From assembly GCA_910577955.1 (NCBI GenBank), contig CAJTNC010000009.1, positions 35,049-99,048 of the forward strand: a DNA stretch of 64,000 nt. Reading direction: 5' to 3'. The translations under genes and the position numbers were made by a program. Source of the stretch: an uncultured Lachnospiraceae bacterium. Lineage in GTDB: Bacteria > Bacillota > Clostridia > Lachnospirales > Lachnospiraceae. Shown here piece after piece: positions 17,636 to 26,629 of this stretch (position 1 is its first letter; the number at the start of each line of letters is the position of its first letter). The notes below the pieces were generated by a model, which saw only the letters and a list, made by a program, of their open reading frames with translations, was not told the DNA's origin and searched no databases.

Positions 17636-18820
17636 CTATTCGATGTAATCAACTGTTGTATGAGCGCCAACTGTAGGTGCTGTCTCCGTGTCAGCAGAAA
17701 TGGAAATGGAACCATCCTTAATACCGGAAAGAACTGTCTCATACTCATCCTTTGTGAATGTCTCGAATCCCCATGAATCATCCTCAGTAGGTAATCCAAG
17801 GTAATCGCCCTGTGTCAGGCCAAGCTGTGCTGCTGTACCGCCAATGGAAGCGAAATTGCCGCCAAAGTAAGCATCCAGTGCATACGTAACAGCGCTGCCA
17901 AGTCCCTTCATAGCGGAAGTCACACAACGATCTCCGATCGTAGGACGCTGGTCTACGTCAACACCGATCACTTTTCCGTCATGCTCTTCTGCAGCATCAA
18001 CTGCGGATGTATAAATACCGCCGCCGCATGCAAATACAACTTCTGTACCAGCGGAATACCAACCTTCCATACGAGCTGTAATGGTATCATCGCCGTAGAA
18101 CTGGCCGCCATAGTAATATTTTACATTTACGTCAACGCCCATTTCTTCTGCTGCCGCATTGATTCCCTGCACATAACCAAATCCGTAACGGATAACTGCC
18201 GGAACTGCAATACCGCCGAGGAAGCCAAGATCTGTGTAACCGTCTTTTACAGCGGCATAACCTGCCAGATAACCTGCCTGCTCTTCCTGGAAGCTGCATA
18301 CATAAACGTTGCTGCCAAGAGGAACCTGTTCGCCGGAAAGGCTTACAACATCGCCTTCCGTAACGTCAACTGCGATAAAGCTGACTTCCGGATAGAGATC
18401 CTGTTCCTCTGCAATAGCAGGACCAAACAGATAGCCCGGCATTACGATTACGGTAGCGCCTTCAGCGATCGCAAGATCGATAGCGTTGATTCTCTCTTCG
18501 TCCGTATCCTCCGCCGGCTTATAATATTCATATTCAATACCATTGGTATCGCCGTAAGCCACCACGGTCTCCCATGTGATCTGGTTAAAAGATTCGTCTG
18601 TGATATCGCCGGAGTCGGTGATCATAGCGATCTTTCCTTCTACGCTTACAGTCGCATCTGCAGCAGGTTCTTCAGTTGTCCCTTCTTCCGCAGGTGCTTC
18701 CTCCTCAGCAGGAGCCTCTGTTTCAGCAGGTGCAGCAGGCTCTTCTGCATTGTTTCCGCATGCTGTCATGGCAACCGCCATTGCGCATACAAGAAGAATC
18801 GAAAGTAATTTCTTCTTCAT
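17636..18820 (-). CDS. BMP-family nucleoside-binding lipoprotein
   Basis: A 394-residue lipoprotein. The signal ends in AVAMTACGN with lipid-modified Cys21, followed by an acidic Glu/Ala/Pro linker. The mature part is the BMP (PnrA/NupN) domain: KIAMITDSGDITDESFNQ at its start, VIVMPGYLFGPA, VSFIAVDVT, DLGFLGGIAVPAVIRYGFGYVQG and VVFACGGGIYTSAVDAA. Known members bind nucleosides. The adjacent thymidine kinase fits that. A consensus-like promoter (18890-18918) and a leader hairpin (18848-18866) lie upstream. Confidence 0.92.
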   Translation of the reverse strand: MKKKLLSILLVCAMAVAMTACGNNAEEPAAPAETEAPAEEEAPAEEGTTEEPAADATVSVEGKIAMITDSGDITDESFNQITWETVVAYGDTNGIEYEYYKPAEDTDEERINAIDLAIAEGATVIVMPGYLFGPAIAEEQDLYPEVSFIAVDVTEGDVVSLSGEQVPLGSNVYVCSFQEEQAGYLAGYAAVKDGYTDLGFLGGIAVPAVIRYGFGYVQGINAAAEEMGVDVNVKYYYGGQFYGDDTITARMEGWYSAGTEVVFACGGGIYTSAVDAAEEHDGKVIGVDVDQRPTIGDRCVTSAMKGLGSAVTYALDAYFGGNFASIGGTAAQLGLTQGDYLGLPTEDDSWGFETFTKDEYETVLSGIKDGSISISADTETAPTVGAHTTVDYIE

Positions 18821-18847
18821 AATGTGTTTCCTCCTATTTTGTATGGC

Positions 18848-18866
18848 TCCGCCTGTTGCAGGCGGA
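18848..18866 (-). promoter_or_regulatory. Leader stem-loop upstream of the BMP gene
   Basis: TCCGCCTG (18848-18855) and CAGGCGGA (18859-18866) form a perfect 8-bp stem with a 3-nt loop. It lies between the promoter and the ribosome site. It may stabilise the 5' end of the mRNA; it is too small to be a known riboswitch. Confidence 0.55.
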
Positions 18867-18889
18867 ATATCTATTTGTATTTCCTATAC

Positions 18890-18918
18890 AGTATAAGTGA
18901 TTCTCTCCTGTTTTTCAA
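18890..18918 (-). promoter_or_regulatory. Promoter of the nucleoside transporter operon
   Basis: On the minus strand: TTGAAA, 17-nt spacer, TATACT. It lies about 70 bp upstream of the BMP lipoprotein start. Confidence 0.75.
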
Positions 18919-18981
18919 GGCCAAGTTTTATTTTCCCGAAAATCATCGTTTTATTTCAACAAAATCACCGCAGTGTTTTCC

Positions 18982-19083
18982 CTATTCTTCCATATATTCC
19001 TTGTAATCATATTCCGATGCAAACAATATATATCTGTCTTCCACCCAGCCCATATAACCCGTTGATGTTGTAAATCCTTTCAT
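18982..19083 (-). CDS. 33-residue micro-protein
   Basis: A short open frame that starts MKGFTTSTGYMG and ends YKEYMEE. It is preceded by a strong ribosome site (GGAGG, 8 nt from the ATG), which argues that it is translated. The protein is rich in Tyr (five), Met and acidic residues and has no membrane segment or cysteine. It lies about 100 bp beyond the mfd terminator and upstream of the nucleoside-transporter promoter, so it appears to be its own unit. The function is unknown. I believe similar short proteins occur in other Lachnospiraceae, but this was not checked. Confidence 0.7.
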   Translation of the reverse strand: MKGFTTSTGYMGWVEDRYILFASEYDYKEYMEE

Positions 19084-19174
19084 GCTCTCTTCCTCCGTTC
19101 CGGTACAACAGCCGCATGTCCCACTGCCCCTGACCGTTTTCCTTTTTTATAAAGACCTTTTGATAAAGAGAGCA

Positions 19175-19209
19175 TAACAAAAGAGGTGTACCATAATTCG
19201 TACACCTCT
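19175..19209 (-). terminator. Terminator of mfd
   Basis: AGAGGTGTAC (19182-19191) and GTACACCTCT (19200-19209) make a perfect 10-bp stem with an 8-nt loop. On the minus strand it is followed by TTTGTTAT. Confidence 0.8.
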
Positions 19210-19286
19210 AATGGACCGTATATTTTATACGACAAAACAACAAAATCAATGAGTTTTGCAATCACCTATCTTTTTATTTCACCCTG

Positions 19287-22200
19287 CTATAGGAGATACC
19301 TTTCCATTTCCTCCAGCGCACTTTCCGTCAGCACAAGCAGATTCTCTTCATCCCGCTCCACCATGCCGCACTTTTTGTAGCACAGATCAAAATAGGGCGT
19401 TCCTTTAGAGGAAAAGCGCAGTCCCGTCGTGGTGTTCTTGATCAGTCCGTCGATTCCCTCCACCTTGATCTTTGCGTCCGGCTTCATTGTAAACTTCAAA
19501 ACCTCGCTTTTTCCCTTTACTTCGGTAACATAAAGCCTGTGGGCCTGCATCCGGATCATCGCCACCCGCAGCAGATTGTCCACGGATTTCGGTATCTCCC
19601 CGAACCTGTCGAGAAGTTCCTCCTTCATATCCTCGCACTCCGCCTGCGTCTCGATACCCGCCACCCGCTTATAGATATCCAGTTTCTGGCGCTCGTTCAT
19701 AATATAGGAAGGCGGAATATAGGCGTCCACATCCAACTCTACCGCCGTACCGAAGGACTCCTGCGTATCCTCCCCTTTTAACTGCCGCACCGCATCATTT
19801 AACATCTTGCAGTAGAGATCGTACCCCACAGCCGCCATATGGCCGTGCTGTTTCTTTCCGAGAAGATTTCCCGCGCCGCGGATCTCAAGATCCCGCATGG
19901 CGATCTTAAAGCCGCTGCCCAAATCCGTAAATTCACGGATCGCCGCCAGCCTTTTTTCCGCCACCTCCCGCAGCACCTTATCTCTTTTGTACATCAAAAA
20001 AGCATATGCGTTCCGGTTGCTCCGCCCTACCCGGCCGCGGAGCTGATAGAGCTGGGACAACCCCATATTGTCGGAATCGTGAATGATGATCGTGTTGGCG
20101 TTCGGAATGTCGATCCCCGTCTCAATTATAGTAGTGGAGATCAGCACATCTATCTCTCCGCCTATAAAGTCGAACATGATCCTCTCCAATTCCCCCTCTT
20201 TCATCTGCCCGTGGGCAAAAGCCACGTTCGCCTCCGGCACAAGAGCCTGCACCGCCGCTGCGACATCTGCGATATTATTTACTCTGTTGTATAAATAATA
20301 CACTTGTCCTCCTCTGGACAATTCCCGCACAATAGCTTCTCTGACCATCTCCTCATTATATTCGCACACAAAAGTCTGCACAGGCATTCTGTCCCCCGGC
20401 GCTTCCTCCAACACGCTCATATCCCGGATGCCGATCAGACTCATGTGCAGCGTTCTCGGAATGGGCGTCGCCGTCAAAGTCAGAACATCCACCGACTCCC
20501 GCAGCTTTTTGATCTTCTCCTTGTGCCCGACGCCAAAGCGCTGCTCCTCATCGATGACCAAAAGCCCCAGATCTTTAAATCCCACATCCGCAGAAAGCAT
20601 CCTGTGGGTACCGATCACAATATCCACCGCTCCTTTTTTCAAATCCTGTATGGTCTTTTTCTGCTCCGCCGCGCTGCGGAATCTAGACAGAAGGGATATC
20701 TGCACCGGATAATCTTTCATACGCTGTACAAACGTATTGTAGTGCTGCTGTGCAAGGATCGTCGTCGGCACCAGAAAGGCCACCTGCTTGTTCTCCTGTA
20801 CCGCCTTGAAAGCAGCCCGGATCGCAATCTCCGTCTTACCGTAGCCCACGTCGCCGCAGATCAGTCTGTCCATGATCCTTTTGCTCTCCATATCCGCTTT
20901 CGCCGCCGCAATGGCCTCGTTCTGATCCTCTGTCTCCTCAAAGGGAAACAGTTCTTCAAACTCCTGCTGCCAGATCGTATCCGGCCCAAACTGATAACCT
21001 GCACGGCTCTGTCTCGCCGCATACAGCTCCACCAGATCCTGCGCCACTTCCTCCACCGCCGTCTTCGTTTTAGCTCTCGTCTTGTTCCACTCCTGAGTGC
21101 CCAGTTTATTCAGCTTCGGTTTTTTCGCATCCGCGGAGGCATACTTCTGGATCACCCCCAGATTCGTCGCCAGCACATACAGATTTCCTCCGCCGGCGTA
21201 TTCGATCTTCATATAATCTTTCACCACATGCTCCATCTCCACCTTCTCGATGCCTCTGTAGATGCCCATGCCGTGATTTTCATGCACCACAAAATCGCCC
21301 ACCTTCAGGTCGGCAAAATCCTGTATCTTCTGGCCTTCATATTTCTTTATTTTTCGTTTTTTCTTCTTTTCCGCCCCGAAAATATCGCTCTCCGAGATGA
21401 CCACAAATTTTAAAAGCGGATACTCAAACCCTTTGAGCACTCTTCCGTAAAACGTCATGATCTCGCCGGGCTGTATCTCCCGCTCCGGATCCTCTGTATA
21501 GAAAGCCGTCAGCCCGTACGCATTCAGATCCTCCGCCAACCGCTTCGCTCTGGTTCTGGAACCGGACAGCAACAGTACCCTGTAACCGCTTTTTTTGTAT
21601 CTGCGCAGGTCCTTCACCAGCGTCTCAAAACTGTTATTGTAGGGAGAGACGCTCTTAGCCGAAAAATCATATTTCTTTTCCGGCTTCATAAAAGGGTTTT
21701 TCATGTCCAGAGAGGCAATGGTCACCACCGGATAGTCTGACATCCGCGCCGCCGTCTCCGCCTTACCGTACAAAAGCGTCATCTGTCCGGGCAAAAGATA
21801 ACCTTTCTCCAATCTGTGGGCCATACTTTCCCGAAATTCCAGCTCCACCGCCTCCGCGTGCTCGCCGATACGCGCGGGCTCATCCATAAAAATACAGGTT
21901 TCACCCTTGTCAAAACCGCCGAGAAAAGATCCAAGACCGTCGTAAAAATACCGCACATAGGACTCCAGATTGACTTTTGTCTCAAGCTCCAGCACTTCCT
22001 CCCGCAGCTCCTCAATCTGCCTGTGAAGCCTTGCCGCCTCCTCGATCTTTCCCTGTCCTCTCAGCGCTTCCTCCTGCTTATTTGCTTCCAGCGATATGAG
22101 CCGCATCCCTCTGGCTCTCTCATCCTTTGTCAGGATCATCTCCGTAGCCGGATAGATATCCACCGCACTCAGGTTTTCGATGGACCGCTGGCTCAACACA

Positions 22201-22817
22201 TCAAAGCTGCGAATGGAATCCACATCTTCTCCCCACAGCTCCACCCGGTAAGGATTTTCCTCTGTCAAGTCAAAAATGTCCAAAATGCCGCCGCGGATCG
22301 CAAACTGCCCCGGCGCCTCCACCTGATACGCCTTTTCGTACCCAAGCTCCGTCAGTTTCTCCGCCAGCTCCCTTTCTTTAATTTGACCGGAACTGCTGAT
22401 ATGCACAATATCTCTCTTCACCCGTTCAAGAGGAATCTGCGGTTCCATCAGGGCGTCAAGGGTTGTCACAATGGTCATCGGCACTTTTTCAAGCATGCGC
22501 CTGAGTACTTTCCAGCGCTCCGTCACAAGCTGATTTCCGTGGATGTCCGCCTGAAAGAAAATCAAATCTTTAGCCGGATACATGCAGACATTCCGATCGT
22601 AAAATTTATAATCTTCGTATATCTCCCGCATACGCTGATCACTGTAGGTAATGATCAGCTTATATCGAAAGCTCTCGCCCAGCCCGAATATCATATGAAG
22701 CTTCTGGGAATCCACACAGCCGGAAAGTCCCAGACAAACAGACTGTCCCTTATTCAATTTTTGCTGTATTTCCTCAAACTCCCCCAGCTCCCGCAAGGGT
22801 GCTCTCAGTGTTTTCAT
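19287..22817 (-). CDS. mfd: Transcription-repair coupling factor
   Basis: A 1176-residue cytoplasmic ATPase that removes RNA polymerase stalled at DNA lesions and recruits the UvrABC excision system. In order it shows a UvrB-like N-terminal region (APGQFAIRGGILDIFDLTEE), the CarD-like polymerase-interacting domain (LKVGDFVVHENHGMGIYRGI), an SF2 helicase core and a C-terminal TRCF domain. The core has Walker A GDVGYGKTEIA near residue 655 and DEEQRFG near residue 757. Length is typical. It overlaps the 3' end of pth by 44 bp, so the two are co-transcribed, as in Bacillus. A terminator follows. Confidence 0.97.
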   Translation of the reverse strand: MKTLRAPLRELGEFEEIQQKLNKGQSVCLGLSGCVDSQKLHMIFGLGESFRYKLIITYSDQRMREIYEDYKFYDRNVCMYPAKDLIFFQADIHGNQLVTERWKVLRRMLEKVPMTIVTTLDALMEPQIPLERVKRDIVHISSSGQIKERELAEKLTELGYEKAYQVEAPGQFAIRGGILDIFDLTEENPYRVELWGEDVDSIRSFDVLSQRSIENLSAVDIYPATEMILTKDERARGMRLISLEANKQEEALRGQGKIEEAARLHRQIEELREEVLELETKVNLESYVRYFYDGLGSFLGGFDKGETCIFMDEPARIGEHAEAVELEFRESMAHRLEKGYLLPGQMTLLYGKAETAARMSDYPVVTIASLDMKNPFMKPEKKYDFSAKSVSPYNNSFETLVKDLRRYKKSGYRVLLLSGSRTRAKRLAEDLNAYGLTAFYTEDPEREIQPGEIMTFYGRVLKGFEYPLLKFVVISESDIFGAEKKKKRKIKKYEGQKIQDFADLKVGDFVVHENHGMGIYRGIEKVEMEHVVKDYMKIEYAGGGNLYVLATNLGVIQKYASADAKKPKLNKLGTQEWNKTRAKTKTAVEEVAQDLVELYAARQSRAGYQFGPDTIWQQEFEELFPFEETEDQNEAIAAAKADMESKRIMDRLICGDVGYGKTEIAIRAAFKAVQENKQVAFLVPTTILAQQHYNTFVQRMKDYPVQISLLSRFRSAAEQKKTIQDLKKGAVDIVIGTHRMLSADVGFKDLGLLVIDEEQRFGVGHKEKIKKLRESVDVLTLTATPIPRTLHMSLIGIRDMSVLEEAPGDRMPVQTFVCEYNEEMVREAIVRELSRGGQVYYLYNRVNNIADVAAAVQALVPEANVAFAHGQMKEGELERIMFDFIGGEIDVLISTTIIETGIDIPNANTIIIHDSDNMGLSQLYQLRGRVGRSNRNAYAFLMYKRDKVLREVAEKRLAAIREFTDLGSGFKIAMRDLEIRGAGNLLGKKQHGHMAAVGYDLYCKMLNDAVRQLKGEDTQESFGTAVELDVDAYIPPSYIMNERQKLDIYKRVAGIETQAECEDMKEELLDRFGEIPKSVDNLLRVAMIRMQAHRLYVTEVKGKSEVLKFTMKPDAKIKVEGIDGLIKNTTTGLRFSSKGTPYFDLCYKKCGMVERDEENLLVLTESALEEMERYLL

Positions 22818-23475
22818 CCTGCTTTCCTTCCTCTCTGTGGGAAACCTGCTTCTTCTTGTTAAAGACGTTCATCGCCTTTTCCGCGCCGTCCGTCACCATG
22901 ATTCCGACAGCCGCCGCCGCATCTTTTATGCTCCGATCCACTTTTTCCCGCTCTTCCTTCGGGAATCGCGCCAACACATAATCTGCCAGATCCCACTCTT
23001 TCGGCTTTTCTCCGACGCCCATCCGAATCCGCATAAAATTCTCCGTGCCCAGATGTTTTATGATATTTTTCAGTCCGTTATGTCCCCCGGCGCTCCCTTT
23101 TTTCCGTATTCTGATCCCTCCGAGCTCTAAAGAAATATCATCCGATATCACGATCAGTTCCTCCCCCGGATCGATCTTATAATAATCTGTGATTTCTCTG
23201 ACGCTCTCACCGCTCAAGTTCATATACGTCTGAGGCTTCACAAGCAGCACCCTCTGCCCTTCAATTACGCCCTTCCCAAACAGCGCTTTAAAACCTCTCT
23301 CCTTCACTGCTATACTATATTTCTCCGCGATCTCGTCTATCACCTCAAAGCCGATATTATGCCTTGTATTTTCATATTTTTTTTCCGGATTACCCAGCCC
23401 GACAATACAATACACTTTCCCTTCTCCCCTTTCCCACTCGTCTTTCCTATTTTTCCAAAAACCAAGCATCCTCAT
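22774..23475 (-). CDS. pth: Peptidyl-tRNA hydrolase
   Basis: A 233-residue enzyme that recycles peptidyl-tRNA released from stalled ribosomes. Family motifs are VGLGNPEKKYENTRHNIGFE (containing the catalytic His), LVKPQTYMNLSGE, ISDDISLELG and GGHNGLKNI. The C-terminus carries an extra lysine/glutamate-rich tail. The start at 23475 has a good ribosome site (GAGGGAGGG), but the protein then begins with a ~20-residue extension. GTG 23415 would give the standard N-terminus and also has a site (AAGGGAAA). The extended start is reported but is not certain. It overlaps mfd. Confidence 0.93.
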   Translation of the reverse strand: MRMLGFWKNRKDEWERGEGKVYCIVGLGNPEKKYENTRHNIGFEVIDEIAEKYSIAVKERGFKALFGKGVIEGQRVLLVKPQTYMNLSGESVREITDYYKIDPGEELIVISDDISLELGGIRIRKKGSAGGHNGLKNIIKHLGTENFMRIRMGVGEKPKEWDLADYVLARFPKEEREKVDRSIKDAAAAVGIMVTDGAEKAMNVFNKKKQVSHREEGKQDENTESTLAGAGGV

Positions 23476-23521
23476 TCTATCAAACCCTCCCTCATTTCAC
23501 AAGCAAAATCTCCGGACACAC

Positions 23522-23552
23522 AAAGAAAGCCGCAGTTTGGCGGCTTTCTTTT
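23522..23552 (-). terminator. Terminator of spoVG
   Basis: AAAGAAAGCCGC (23522-23533) pairs perfectly with GCGGCTTTCTTT (23540-23551), with a 6-nt loop. On the minus strand the stem ends in CTTTCTTTG, so the T-run is moderate. Confidence 0.75.
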
Positions 23553-23598
23553 CCAATTCATCTGTAGTGGATCTTTCTTATGTCATTTCCTTTTGGAT

Positions 23599-23883
23599 TT
23601 ATTCTGTCATTTCTTCAAAGTCTGGCTCCAGCAGTGCTCTCTCATATCCTTCTAAGATAATGGATTGGATCTTTTCTCTTGTGTCTGCGTTAATAGGGTG
23701 TGCGACATCTCTATATTCGCCGTCCGCTGATTTTTTGCTCGGCATAGCGATGAACAACCCCTTCTCGCCCTCGATAATCTTGATGTCGTGAATCGCAAAT
23801 TCGTTGTCCAGCGTGATGGAGACTATTGCTCTCATCCGCCCTTCTTTTGTGATCTTTCGTACTCTTACATCTGTTATCTGCAT
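23599..23883 (-). CDS. spoVG: SpoVG, septation and RNA/DNA-binding regulator
   Basis: A 94-residue protein matching SpoVG over its whole length: MQITDVRVRKI, then AIVSITLDNEFAIHDIKII, FIAMPSKKSADGEYRDVAHP and INADTREKIQ. In Bacillus it affects spore septation and cortex formation and in other Firmicutes it binds nucleic acid. The start has an AGGGG site. The pth, mfd and spoVT genes nearby echo the Bacillus order in the origin-proximal region. An own terminator follows. Confidence 0.97.
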   Translation of the reverse strand: MQITDVRVRKITKEGRMRAIVSITLDNEFAIHDIKIIEGEKGLFIAMPSKKSADGEYRDVAHPINADTREKIQSIILEGYERALLEPDFEEMTE

Positions 23884-23946
23884 AGCCTCGACCCCTTTTC
23901 TTATTTGTGACGCCGCTATGGGGACCGCTTTGTCACAGGACCTTAT

Positions 23947-25065
23947 CTACATGACATATCTGTCGTTCCTTTCCACCACTATTTTTATTCCGTCTTCTCC
24001 TTTGTAGTATGAATTTGCTTTCATCGTGCCCCTGCTCTCCACGATGCAGTTCTCAATGTAGGTATTATCACCGATATATACATCATTGAGAATAATGGAA
24101 TTTTTGATACAACAGTTATTGCCAATGTATGCTTCTTTAAATACAATGGAATTTTCCACCGTTCCATTGACAATACAGCCGCTTGCTATCAGGCTGTTTT
24201 TGATTCTCACGCCCACGTTGTACTTTGCGGGCGGCTGGTCGTCTACTTTCGAGTAGATATCCGGATATTCTCTAAAGAAATAATTTCTGATATCCGATTT
24301 TAAGAAGTCCATGTTTGTGTTGAAATAATCTTCTACGCTCGCAATATTACGCCAGTAGTCTTTAATTTTATAACCGTATATATGCTTCATTCCTTTGTAG
24401 CGTATCAGAATATCTCTTACGAAGTCATACCGTTCTTCCGCAACGCTGCGCTCAATCAAATCGATGAGCTGCCGCCTTCTGATGACATAAATTCCGCAGG
24501 AGATCGTATTGGATTTTGCCAGCAGCGGTTTTTCCTCAAAATCCTCGATCCGGCTTTCTTCATTCATCTTCACCGTGCCGTAGCGCTCGAAGTTTGTGTC
24601 CTCCGGCATGTCCTTACATACCACTGTGATATCTGCCTTCTTACTAATATGATATTCTAAAAGTTTGTTAAAGTCAATCTTATATACACAATCTGCGGAA
24701 GCAATGATCACATACGGTTCGTGGCTGTTCTTCAAAAAGCTGATATTCTGGTTGATCGCATCCGCCGTTCCCCTGTACCAGAATCCGTTGTCTGCCGTGA
24801 TCGTCGGCGTAAAAACGAACAGTCCTCCCTGCTTTCTGCCGAAGTCCCACCATTTAGAAGAACTCAGGTGTTCATTCAGGCTCCCTGCATTATACTGTGT
24901 AAATACTCCCACTTTCTGAATACGGGAATTTGCCATGCTGCTCAGCGCAAAGTCGATGGCCCTGTAGCTGCCCGCTATCGGCATAGCGCCCACCGCTCTC
25001 TTCTCCGACAACGGTCCAAGCTTATGGTTCGTACCGCCCGCTAAAATAATTCCTATCGCTCTCAT
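23947..25065 (-). CDS. glgD: Glucose-1-phosphate adenylyltransferase, GlgD subunit
   Basis: A 372-residue homologue of ADP-glucose pyrophosphorylase. It keeps ILAGGTNHKLGPLSEKRAVGAMPIAG, a degenerate form of the GGxGxRL nucleotide-binding loop, and lacks several catalytic residues, as GlgD proteins do. In Firmicutes GlgD is a regulatory partner of GlgC in glycogen synthesis. A left-handed beta-helix C-terminus is seen in the hexapeptide-like text NSIVFKEAYIGNNCCIKNSI. It lies 28 bp after glgC in one operon. Confidence 0.92.
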   Translation of the reverse strand: MRAIGIILAGGTNHKLGPLSEKRAVGAMPIAGSYRAIDFALSSMANSRIQKVGVFTQYNAGSLNEHLSSSKWWDFGRKQGGLFVFTPTITADNGFWYRGTADAINQNISFLKNSHEPYVIIASADCVYKIDFNKLLEYHISKKADITVVCKDMPEDTNFERYGTVKMNEESRIEDFEEKPLLAKSNTISCGIYVIRRRQLIDLIERSVAEERYDFVRDILIRYKGMKHIYGYKIKDYWRNIASVEDYFNTNMDFLKSDIRNYFFREYPDIYSKVDDQPPAKYNVGVRIKNSLIASGCIVNGTVENSIVFKEAYIGNNCCIKNSIILNDVYIGDNTYIENCIVESRGTMKANSYYKGEDGIKIVVERNDRYVM

Positions 25066-25093
25066 ATATGAATCGTACTCCTTTCCCGCACTA

Positions 25094-26362
25094 TTATTCG
25101 CCTGCTTTGATCATTGTCCTTCCGCTTGGAAGATACAGATCCGGATAATCTTCTTTCACCGTCACACCGCCGATACAGACATTCTTTCCGATCGTTACAT
25201 CGTCCGGGATAACACTCTTCTCACCGACAGTACACAAACCATGATTATAGATGTGGGGATCCGTCTCGTTGTCTTTCTCCTCACCGATACCCATCTTCAC
25301 GCGGTCTCCGATCTTCACATTCTCAGCGATGATCACTTTGTTCAGCTCTCCGCTGTGACCGATCTTCGTGTCATTCATAATGATGGAGTCGCGCACCACC
25401 GTTCCGGCGCCGACCACCACATTGCAGCCGATCACCGAATTGTACACCTTGCCATAGATCTCCGTTCCCTCGCCGATAATGCTGCGCTCTACTTCGCTGT
25501 CCTCCGAAAAATACTGCGGGGGCAGAGCGTCGGATTTCGTGTATATTTTCCAGTACTCTTCATACAGATTGAATTCCGGCACGATATCGATAAGTTCCAT
25601 GTTCGCTTCCCAGTAAGAATGCAGCGTTCCGACATCCTTCCAGTAACCGTTGAACTCGTAAGCGTACAGCGGATAATCGTTGTCCTTGCAGTAAGGAATC
25701 ACATGCTTGCCAAAATCGAGATGAGGCTGATCGGAATTTTTCATCAGAGCTTCCCGCAAAGTCTTCCAATTAAATATGTAAATACCCATAGATGCGAGAT
25801 TGCTGCGGGGCTTTGCCGGTTTCTCTTCGAAATCAACGATCCGCTTATCTTCATCCGTGATCATGATACCAAAACGACTCGCCTCCTCCCAGGGCACAGG
25901 CATAACCGCGATCGTCACTCCCGCATTGTTTCTCTTGTGAAAGTCAAGCATCGCCTCATAATCCATTTTGTAAATGTGGTCGCCGGAAAGTATCAGTACA
26001 TATTCCGGATTATAGCTGTCCATATATTCGATATTCTGGAAGATCGCATTCGCAGTACCTGTGTACCACTCCGTGCTTTCAATTTTCTCATAGGGCGGAA
26101 GTACGGTCACACCGCCGATATTTCTGTCCAGATCCCAGGGGATACCGATTCCGATATGGGTATTCAGTCTCAGCGGCTGGTACTGCGTCAGTACGCCTAC
26201 CGTATCCACACCGGAATTGATGCAGTTACTCAGAGGGAAATCAATAATCCTGTACTTTCCGCCAAACGCAACCGCGGGTTTTGCAACTTTCGAGGTCAGA
26301 ATACCCAGCCGGCTTCCCTGACCACCTGCCAAAAGCATGGCAATCATTTCTTTTTTAATCAT
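25094..26362 (-). CDS. glgC: Glucose-1-phosphate adenylyltransferase, catalytic GlgC
   Basis: A 422-residue enzyme that makes ADP-glucose for glycogen synthesis. Catalytic and binding segments are intact: AMLLAGGQGSRLGILTSKVA, KPAVAFGGKYRIIDFPLSNC, ILSGDHIYKMDY, VDFEEKPAKPRS and the C-terminal beta-helix repeats. It is the first gene of the glgC-glgD operon, divergent from murC. The start has a GAGGTGAT site. No other glycogen gene is in the window. Confidence 0.96.
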   Translation of the reverse strand: MIKKEMIAMLLAGGQGSRLGILTSKVAKPAVAFGGKYRIIDFPLSNCINSGVDTVGVLTQYQPLRLNTHIGIGIPWDLDRNIGGVTVLPPYEKIESTEWYTGTANAIFQNIEYMDSYNPEYVLILSGDHIYKMDYEAMLDFHKRNNAGVTIAVMPVPWEEASRFGIMITDEDKRIVDFEEKPAKPRSNLASMGIYIFNWKTLREALMKNSDQPHLDFGKHVIPYCKDNDYPLYAYEFNGYWKDVGTLHSYWEANMELIDIVPEFNLYEEYWKIYTKSDALPPQYFSEDSEVERSIIGEGTEIYGKVYNSVIGCNVVVGAGTVVRDSIIMNDTKIGHSGELNKVIIAENVKIGDRVKMGIGEEKDNETDPHIYNHGLCTVGEKSVIPDDVTIGKNVCIGGVTVKEDYPDLYLPSGRTMIKAGE

Positions 26363-26407
26363 AGCATCACCTCAATATTTTTACAAAATGTTGAATTTCT
26401 CTTTTTC

Positions 26408-26413
26408 AGTATA
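26408..26413 (-). promoter_or_regulatory. Extended -10 promoter of glgC
   Basis: On the minus strand: TGCTATACT, an extended -10 element, with a weak -35 (TTCACT) 17 nt upstream. It is about 45 bp from the glgC start. Confidence 0.5.
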
Positions 26414-26561
26414 GCACAAGCTTGTCAAAAAGTGAATAATAAATCTTAAAAATCCTTTTCTATTTTGTAGATATTATTCATTATTTTTTCAATTTTCCTT
26501 TTGTTTTTTATATTTTTTACATACTTTTGCAATTTTTTGTCTTTTTCTTTTCTTTTTCGCC

Positions 26562-26590
26562 TTGATAGTGTACACTTTCGAGGGTAAAAT
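26562..26590 (+). promoter_or_regulatory. Promoter of murC
   Basis: TTGATA (26562-26567), 17-nt spacer, TAAAAT (26585-26590), about 40 bp ahead of the murC start. Upstream (26450-26560) is a T-rich tract with no gene. Confidence 0.65.
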
Positions 26591-26629
26591 ATATACTGTA
26601 TATTAAGAAAGCAAACATGAGGTATCGCT

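Noticed and set aside
20304..22862. Long plus-strand open frames (369 and 348 codons)
   Set aside because: Both are antisense to mfd, with shadow-like composition and no family resemblance.
25241..26449. Plus-strand open frame of 402 codons
   Set aside because: Antisense to glgC; the translation is His/Arg/Ile-rich and matches no family.
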